A stretch of DNA of 64,000 nucleotides, taken from NCBI RefSeq assembly GCF_030731085.1, contig NZ_JASNFN010000025.1, positions 1-64,000 on the forward strand, given 5' to 3'. Position 1 is the stretch's first letter, and each line of letters starts with the position of its first letter. The position numbers and the translations under genes are program-made. Positions 59,138 to 64,000 of the stretch are shown here, in pieces. Under the pieces are notes generated by a model. The model saw nothing but the letters and a program-made list of their open reading frames with translations. It ran no database searches and was not told where the DNA came from. Source of the DNA: Blastococcus carthaginiensis. GTDB taxonomy: Bacteria > Actinomycetota > Actinomycetes > Mycobacteriales > Geodermatophilaceae.

Positions 59138-59956
59138 GTGCCCGGACCCACCCCCCTCCCCGAGGTGATGCCCGGCGCCGAGCCCTTCGAGTTCCCCGGC
59201 GGCGACGGGTCCGTGGGCCGCACCGGGGTGCTGCTCGTCCACGGGTTCACCTCGACGCCGATGAGCATGCGCCCCTGGGGCGAGCACCTCGCGGCCGAGG
59301 GCTTCGCCGTCCGGTGCCCCCTGCTGCCCGGCCACGGCACCCGCTGGCAGGACTGCAACGCCAGCACCTCCGACCAGTGGACGGCGACGGTCGAGGAGGC
59401 CTTAGACGAGCTGGCCGCCCGCTGCGACCGGGTCTTCGTCGCCGGCCTGTCGATGGGCGGGACGCTGGCCACGCGGCTGGCCGAGGTGCGCCCCGACGAC
59501 GTCGCCGGGCTGCTGCTGGTGAACCCGGCCCTGCTCACCCGGCGGCTGGACGCGAAGCTGCTGCCCCTGCTCGCCCGGGTGACGTCCAGCTGGGCGCCGA
59601 TCGCCAGCGACATCAAGAAGCCCGGCACGACCGAGCTGGCCTACCCCCGGCTGCCGATCCGGGCCATGCTGCAGCTGCGCGGCCTCTGGGCCGCGACCCG
59701 CGCCGACCTGGGCCGGGTCACGGCGCCGGTCATCGTCTTCCGCAGCACCGAGGACCACGTCGTCGAACCGGTGAACAGCACCATCCTGCTCGCCGGGGTG
59801 GCGAGCGCGGACACCACCGAGGTCGTGCTGGAGGACAGCTACCACGTGGCCACCTTGGACAACGACGCCCCGCTGCTCTTCCGGCGCTCCGCGGAGTGGA
59901 TCCGCGCCCGCGTGCCGGCCGGCGAACCCGACGCCTCGTCGGGCGGGCACCGGTGA
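59138..59956 (+). CDS. Alpha/beta hydrolase, carboxylesterase / monoacylglycerol-lipase-like
   Basis: A 272-residue hydrolase. LLVHGFTSTPMSMRPWGE, GLSMGG nucleophile elbow, acid in FRSTEDHVVEP and His in DSYHVATLDND follow the Est30/monoacylglycerol lipase layout. GTG at 59138 has AGGAGG 7 bases upstream. The next gene overlaps its stop (GTGA). It may act on lipid esters, fitting its neighbour PlsC. Confidence 0.88.
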   Translation: MPGPTPLPEVMPGAEPFEFPGGDGSVGRTGVLLVHGFTSTPMSMRPWGEHLAAEGFAVRCPLLPGHGTRWQDCNASTSDQWTATVEEALDELAARCDRVFVAGLSMGGTLATRLAEVRPDDVAGLLLVNPALLTRRLDAKLLPLLARVTSSWAPIASDIKKPGTTELAYPRLPIRAMLQLRGLWAATRADLGRVTAPVIVFRSTEDHVVEPVNSTILLAGVASADTTEVVLEDSYHVATLDNDAPLLFRRSAEWIRARVPAGEPDASSGGHR

Positions 59957-60633
59957 CCGACCGCCGCGGCCGGGGACGCCGCGACAACGGGCTGGACGCC
60001 GTGCTGTGGAGCCCGGTCCGCGACGTCGACCCGCGGGTCGGCGAGCACCTCCTCGACGTGCTCGAGGCGGCCGGCATCGCCGCCTACCTCGAGCCGGCCG
60101 CCGACGTCGGTCCCTACACCCGGTCGGTGGTCCTGCCCAGCCCGCCGTCGGACCGGCTGTTCGTCGACCGGGCGCGCCGGGTCGAGGCGCGGGGGCTGGT
60201 CGAGCAGCACGCCGACGACCACCCCGTCGAGCCGCGGGTCGCGCGCCGGCCCGCGGGGCGCGACCTGGACGAGGACGCCGAGTGGCGGCGCATCGTGGCC
60301 GCGTTCGAGGCCGAGCACGGTCGTCCCGCGGTCCAGGAGGGCCCCGCCGATCCGCCGCCGCCGACGCCGCACGAGGTGCCGGTGCTCGACCGGCCCGAGG
60401 AGCACTACGAGCCGCCGGCACCGCCGCCGCTGCCGGTCCCGGCGCCCGCGGTGCTGTACGCCCTGCTGCTGGTGGCCGCGGGCATCCTCCTCATCGGCGT
60501 CCCCTCGGTCATCGGCCTGTCGGCGGACGCAGGTCTCGTGCTGGGCGTGGCGGTCGTGGCCGGCGGGGTGGCGCTGCTGGTCTCCCGCATGCGCGACCGC
60601 TCCGACGACGGCGACGACGGGGCGGTGGTCTGA
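59953..60633 (+). CDS. DUF308-like membrane protein
   Basis: A 226-residue protein. Residues 1-160 are soluble, acidic and Pro-rich, with a region LEHVLDVLEAAGIAAYLEPA-like start; two membrane helices follow (AVLYALLLVAAGILLIGVP and AGLVLGVAVVAGGVALLVS). It ends in an acidic tail. I recognise only a tentative DUF308 likeness. GTG overlaps the hydrolase stop. Confidence 0.65.
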   Translation: MTDRRGRGRRDNGLDAVLWSPVRDVDPRVGEHLLDVLEAAGIAAYLEPAADVGPYTRSVVLPSPPSDRLFVDRARRVEARGLVEQHADDHPVEPRVARRPAGRDLDEDAEWRRIVAAFEAEHGRPAVQEGPADPPPPTPHEVPVLDRPEEHYEPPAPPPLPVPAPAVLYALLLVAAGILLIGVPSVIGLSADAGLVLGVAVVAGGVALLVSRMRDRSDDGDDGAVV

Positions 60634-60634
60634 G

Positions 60635-61882
60635 ATGGCGACCGTCACCGCGACGGTCACCGTGACCGGCCATCTCATGGACACCGGCATCCTCGGCCGG
60701 GTCCTCGACGACGTCCTGGAGTACGGCGGGGACTACCGGATCACCGACCTGGACCTGGGCCGCGAGCACGCCGACGAGTCGACGGCGCTGATCGAGATCC
60801 GCGCCGACGACACCGAGCGCCTCGAGCGGATCCTCATGCGGGTGCAGGTCCACGGCGCCAACCCCGTCGACCCGGGCACGGCGACGACCCGGCCCGCCCC
60901 CGCGGACGGCGTCTTCCCCGACGACTTCTACTCGACCACCAACCTGGAGACCCTCGTCCGGCTGGACGGGGAGTGGCTGCGGGTGCGCAACCCCGAGATG
61001 GACTGCGGCCTGGTGGTGACCACCGACGAGGGCGGGGCGGGCGGGCAGGTCACGGTGCGCACCGTCCCGGTGAGCGACGTGCGGGCGGGCGACGCCGTCG
61101 TCTGCGGCGCACACGGCGTGCGGGTGGAACTGCCGGTGCAGGCGCCGCGCGGCGAGGAGGACGACTTCGGCTTCATGTCCTCGGCCGTCTCCAGCGAGAA
61201 GCCGCAGGCGTTGCTCGTCCGCCAGATCGCCGAGCGGATGCGCGAGGTCAAGGCCGCCGGGCAGCGGGTGCTGTGGGTGGGCGGCCCGGCCGTGGTGCAC
61301 ACCGGCGCCGCCCCCGCGATGGTGCGGCTGGTCCGCGCCGGCTACGTCGACGTCCTCTTCGCCGGCAACGCCCTGGCCACCCACGACATCGAGTCGGCGC
61401 TGTTCGGCACCTCGCTCGGCGTCGACCTGGCGAAGGGCTCGGGGGTGCCGCACGGGCACGAGCACCACATCCGCGCGATCAACACGATCCGGGCGGCCGG
61501 CTCGATCCGGGCGGCCGTCGGCTCCGGCGTCCTCACCGGCGGCGTCATGCGCGCGATGGTGGAGGCCGGGAAGCCGTTCGTGCTGGTCGGCTCGGTGCGC
61601 GACGACGGGCCGCTGCCCGACGTGCACACCGACGTCATCGAGGGTCAGCGGGCGATGCGCGCCGAGCTGCACGACGTCGGCTTCGCGATCATGGTGGCGA
61701 CGATGCTGCACTCGATCGCGACCGGGAACATCCTGCCGGCGTCGATCCCGCTGGTGTGCGTCGACATCAACCCGGCGACGGTCACGAAGCTGGCCGACCG
61801 GGGCAGCGCCCAGGCGATGGGCATCGTCACCGACATCGGCCTGTTCCTCGAGCAGCTGGCCCGCGAGCTGGCCCCGGAGTGA
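60635..61882 (+). CDS. LOR/SDH bifunctional-type conserved protein (TIGR00300), ornithine-cyclodeaminase-like
   Basis: A 415-residue protein. The N-terminal half has the ATVTVTGHLMDTGILGRVLD opening typical of TIGR00300. The C-terminal half has VLWVGGPAVVHTGAAPAMVRL, LFAGNALATHDIE, HGHEHHIRAINTIR and AVGSGVLTGGVM. In methanogens and cyanobacteria related domains act as ornithine cyclodeaminase or with arginine dihydrolase. The exact activity in actinobacteria is not known to me. It starts one base after the previous stop and ends before the repeat copy B. Confidence 0.82.
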   Translation: MATVTATVTVTGHLMDTGILGRVLDDVLEYGGDYRITDLDLGREHADESTALIEIRADDTERLERILMRVQVHGANPVDPGTATTRPAPADGVFPDDFYSTTNLETLVRLDGEWLRVRNPEMDCGLVVTTDEGGAGGQVTVRTVPVSDVRAGDAVVCGAHGVRVELPVQAPRGEEDDFGFMSSAVSSEKPQALLVRQIAERMREVKAAGQRVLWVGGPAVVHTGAAPAMVRLVRAGYVDVLFAGNALATHDIESALFGTSLGVDLAKGSGVPHGHEHHIRAINTIRAAGSIRAAVGSGVLTGGVMRAMVEAGKPFVLVGSVRDDGPLPDVHTDVIEGQRAMRAELHDVGFAIMVATMLHSIATGNILPASIPLVCVDINPATVTKLADRGSAQAMGIVTDIGLFLEQLARELAPE

Positions 61883-61896
61883 CGAATCACCAGCAG

Positions 61897-62030
61897 GGCT
61901 AGCGCTTCGCGTCAGGACAGTGGGCGCAGACGCGCCGTTCCCGTGCCGAGAATTGACCATCTGCGTACTCCGTCGCCATCGGCGGCGGTCTCGGGAAGGC
62001 AGCCGGACGTTGGCGGCCGCAGTACTAGGC
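61897..62030 (-). repeat. CTAG-bounded intergenic element, copy B
   Basis: About 134 bases, the second copy of the element at 4285-4429. It lacks an 11-base stretch found in copy A near its right end and otherwise differs by scattered substitutions. CTAG is at 61899-61902 and 62025-62028. The TAG stop of the ROK kinase gene is formed by the right CTAG, exactly as the VOC stop is in copy A. The internal inverted repeat seen in copy A is weakened here, with a 6-base core left. Confidence 0.8.
61899..61979 (-). other. Possible 26-residue ORF inside repeat copy B
   Basis: This frame runs from ATG (61979-61977) to TAG (61901-61899) and encodes MATEYADGQFSARE then RRVCAHCPDAKR. It differs from the copy A peptide at three residues and keeps the CxxC. 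No Shine-Dalgarno is present. Two other frames across the element are also open, so an intact frame alone is weak evidence. Confidence 0.25.
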
Positions 62031-63014
62031 CTCGCCCTCGGCGACGGCTCTCCTGACCAGGTCGGCGGCGCCGACGATGCCGGCCTGGGCACCGAGCGCG
62101 GCGGCGACGACGCGGGGACCGGGGCGGAACCCGCGGCCGGGCAGGGCGCGCTCGAGCCGCTCGCGGGCCGGGCGCAGCACCATCTCGCCGAGCACGCTGA
62201 CGCCGCCGCCGATCACCACCACCTCGGGATCGAGCACGGCAGCCAGGTCGGCGATCCCCTGGCCCAGCCAGCAGCCGACCTCGGTGACCAGTTCCAGGGC
62301 GAGCGGATCGCCGTCGTAGGCCGCGCGGGCCACGTGCTCGCCGGTCAGCCGGTCGGGTTCGCAGTCGACCCGCTCCAGCAGCAGGGCGGCCGCGGCCGGC
62401 GAGGTGCGGGCCACCTCGCGCGCGGTCTGCCCCAGCGCCGTCCCGCTGGCGTACTGCTCCCAGCAGCCCCGGTTGCCGCAGGCGCACAGCCGGCCGTCGG
62501 GGACGACGCGCATGTGCCCCCACTCCCCCGCGACGCCGTGCGAGCCGCGCCGCAGCCGCCCATCGAGGACGATCCCCCCGCCGATGCCGGTGCCGAGGGT
62601 GATCATCAGGGCCAGGTCGGCGCCGCGGGCGGCGCCGTAGCGGTACTCGGCCCAGGCCGCGGCATCGGCGTCGTTGCCCACCCACAGCGGGCGCTGCAGG
62701 CGCGCGGCGAGGTCCTTGCGCAGCGTCGAGTTGCGCCAGGCCAGGTGTGGGCTGAACAGCACGGTGTCCCCGGTGCGGTCGAACCACCCGGCGGCGCCCA
62801 CGCCGACCCCGACGATCGCGCCCTCGTGCCCCTCGGCGAGTTCCGCGACGACGGCGGCGATGGCGTCCTCGGTGTCGCTCACCGAGGCCCCGGGCGTCGC
62901 CCGCCGGGCGGTGGCCAGCATCTCGCCGTCGGGAGCCACCAGCCCTCCGGCGACCTTGGTCCCGCCGATGTCGATGCCGAGCGCCGGCAGGGCCGTCACC
63001 GCCGGCCCGGTCAC
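62025..63014 (-). CDS. ROK-family glucokinase-like sugar kinase
   Basis: A 329-residue ROK kinase. The ATP motif is LGIDIGGTKVAGGL, the sugar-binding motif VGNDADAAAWAEYRYG contains the catalytic Asp, GTGIGGGIV and the zinc block HMRVVPDGRLCACGNRGCWEQY follow. It phosphorylates glucose or a related hexose. The GTG at 63014 overlaps the stop of the small CxxC gene. TAG stop lies at the edge of repeat copy B. Confidence 0.92.
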   Translation of the reverse strand: MTGPAVTALPALGIDIGGTKVAGGLVAPDGEMLATARRATPGASVSDTEDAIAAVVAELAEGHEGAIVGVGVGAAGWFDRTGDTVLFSPHLAWRNSTLRKDLAARLQRPLWVGNDADAAAWAEYRYGAARGADLALMITLGTGIGGGIVLDGRLRRGSHGVAGEWGHMRVVPDGRLCACGNRGCWEQYASGTALGQTAREVARTSPAAAALLLERVDCEPDRLTGEHVARAAYDGDPLALELVTEVGCWLGQGIADLAAVLDPEVVVIGGGVSVLGEMVLRPARERLERALPGRGFRPGPRVVAAALGAQAGIVGAADLVRRAVAEGEA

Positions 63015-63334
63015 GCGATGTCGATCCGCTGGACGGCCGGCTGCGCGGCCGCCTGCTCCTCGGGGCGCGGCCCGGCCGCCTCGCCGGCACCGTCGGGCGG
63101 CTGCTCGGCGAACGACCGCAGCGCGGTCGCGGCGGCGGTGAGGACGTCGGCCAGCGCGGCGGTCACCTCCGGGCGTTCACCACGCAGGACGGCCGCCATC
63201 TGGCAGACCGGGCACCAGCGGCAGTCGTCGCCACCGTGCTCCCCGGTACCTGTGCCGGGCGTCTCCCCGGCTCCGGCGCGGACGGCGTCGAAGAGACGGC
63301 GGGCCTGGTCGGCCCAGTCGGCACCGCTGGTCAT
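63011..63334 (-). CDS. Small CxxC protein, Rv2183c-like
   Basis: A 107-residue protein. An N-terminal helix ADWADQARRLFDAVRAG is followed by DDCRWCPVCQMAAVLRG, giving a CxxC-xx-C cluster that could bind metal. The rest is helical and Pro-rich. ATG at 63334 has GAGGAG upstream and overlaps the ArsA-like stop (ATGA). Position between the ArsA-like and the ROK genes resembles Rv2183c beside Rv2184c. Function unknown. Confidence 0.72.
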   Translation of the reverse strand: MTSGADWADQARRLFDAVRAGAGETPGTGTGEHGGDDCRWCPVCQMAAVLRGERPEVTAALADVLTAAATALRSFAEQPPDGAGEAAGPRPEEQAAAQPAVQRIDIA

Positions 63335-64000
63335 CTGGTCCTCTCCTCGGCCGCCAGGAGGTCGGCCGGCCACTGCTGCGGATCCGGGCGGAAGCTGATC
63401 TCGAGGCGCGCGGCGGCGGCACCGGGGGCGAGCAGTCGTCCCCCGGTCACCTCGCACCGGCGCAGCAGCGAGTCCAGGCGCAGCGAACGACGATCCTCCC
63501 CCACGGACACCACGAGGTCATCGCCCCACCGGGTCAGCCCCACCTCCGCGCGCTCGGCGAAGGGCAGCGGCACGGCCAGCCGCCACCCGCCCTCCCCCCG
63601 CTGCGGGGCCGGCGGAACCGGCCCACCGGACGCGGGGAGCTCCAGCCCGCCCAGCAGCGCGACGGCACCGGTCACGTCCACCGGCGGCACCGGCAGCTCG
63701 GGCACCTCGTGCACCGGCGCCACCTCCGCCAGGCCGCTCCGGGCGGCGTCCTGCTCGGCGGCACGGGCGCTCCACCACTCCCCTGTGCCGGCCGTGAGGA
63801 GCACGCGGGCGAGGACGGCCGCGACCCGGAGCCCGTGCAGGCCGAGGACGGTCGCCGCGCGCCGGACCGGCGGCACCGCGGACCGCTGCGCCGCCGTGGT
63901 CAGCCAGACGGCCGTGTCGGTGGGGTCGGCGAGCCGGTCCCGGGCGAGCAGCCCCTCGACGGCGGGCAGGAGGTCGAGCACGGTGTCCAGGGGGCCCCGG
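63331..64000 (-). CDS. ArsA/Get3-like ATPase, C-terminal part only (5' end outside window)
   Basis: The frame is open to the window edge on the minus strand. The visible C-terminus, VLDLLPAVEGLLARDRLADP, DTAVWLTTAAQRSAVPPVRR and a beta-rich tail ending SFRPDPQQWPADLLAAEERTR, fits the C-terminal half of actinobacterial ArsA-family anion/TA-protein ATPases. The P-loop half is not in the window. Syntenic with Rv2184c. The stop overlaps the small CxxC gene. Confidence 0.75.
   Translation of the reverse strand, partial: RGPLDTVLDLLPAVEGLLARDRLADPTDTAVWLTTAAQRSAVPPVRRAATVLGLHGLRVAAVLARVLLTAGTGEWWSARAAEQDAARSGLAEVAPVHEVPELPVPPVDVTGAVALLGGLELPASGGPVPPAPQRGEGGWRLAVPLPFAERAEVGLTRWGDDLVVSVGEDRRSLRLDSLLRRCEVTGGRLLAPGAAAARLEISFRPDPQQWPADLLAAEERTR

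Overview
The window is about 64 kb of very GC-rich, densely coding DNA from an actinobacterium. GTG starts are common, and tandem genes often overlap by 4 bases (GTGA or ATGA). The gene content and local order suggest a pigmented member of the Geodermatophilaceae (Blastococcus, Modestobacter or Geodermatophilus type). This placement is inferred from remembered gene neighbourhoods, not from a search. From about 33.7 kb to the right edge the order follows the Mycobacterium tuberculosis stretch Rv2172c-Rv2184c: metF-like, polyprenyl synthase, Rv2175c, PknL, DAHP synthase, Rv2179c exonuclease, PlsC, ArsA-like. Carotenoid, one-carbon and oxidoreductase genes are interleaved.

Layout. 1-5.7 kb: a partial JmjC-type cupin, a sucrase/ferredoxin-like protein, an alkaline-phosphatase-fold phosphodiesterase, a methyltransferase, a VOC protein, a small lipoprotein and a small membrane protein. 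5.7-10.4 kb: a leftward DNA-damage operon, LexA box then DUF6504, SAV_6107-type HEPN protein and error-prone polymerase DnaE2. 10.7-16.2 kb: a six-gene rightward operon with every junction overlapping by 4 bases (YbaK-type deacylase, GNAT, CrtO-like ketolase, CruF, CruG, flavin reductase), closed by a large nested hairpin. 16.2-24.1 kb: adenosine kinase, CDP-alcohol phosphatidyltransferase, lipase, an ABC-2 exporter with a LolA/RseB-like protein, and a GAF/SpoIIE-type phosphatase. 24.1-32.8 kb: an accessory island of lower GC, with a complete type I restriction-modification system and an extra PD-(D/E)XK nuclease, bracketed by a MazEF-like pair on the left and a VapBC pair on the right. 33-38.9 kb: a hypothetical gene, metF, and the carotenoid backbone genes crtE-crtI-crtB facing crtYc-crtYd. 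39-46.2 kb: Rv2175c-like protein, FMN alpha-hydroxyacid oxidase, a ZTP riboswitch followed by glyA, PASTA kinase, endonuclease IV, and an AbiEi/DUF559 protein. 46.2-54 kb: threonine aldolase, DAHP synthase, a phosphofructokinase with pyrophosphate-type residues, a chemoreceptor, a 3'-5' exonuclease and a Na+/H+ antiporter. 54-58.3 kb: an SDR divergent from a Baeyer-Villiger monooxygenase-hydrolase-TetR operon, with palindromic operators between them. 58.3-64 kb: PlsC, hydrolase, DUF308-like protein, LOR/SDH-type ornithine cyclodeaminase-like protein, ROK kinase, a small CxxC protein and a truncated ArsA-like ATPase.

How the parts work together. The two carotenoid loci jointly predict a cyclised carotenoid that is also ketolated, hydrated at an open end and possibly glycosylated. 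The dnaE2 operon carries its own SOS box and has no imuA/imuB beside it. The most unusual structure is a pair of related ~135-145 bp intergenic elements 57.6 kb apart. Each is bounded by CTAG, each directly follows a host gene whose TAG stop is formed by that CTAG, and each contains an intact 26-codon frame with a CxxC motif.
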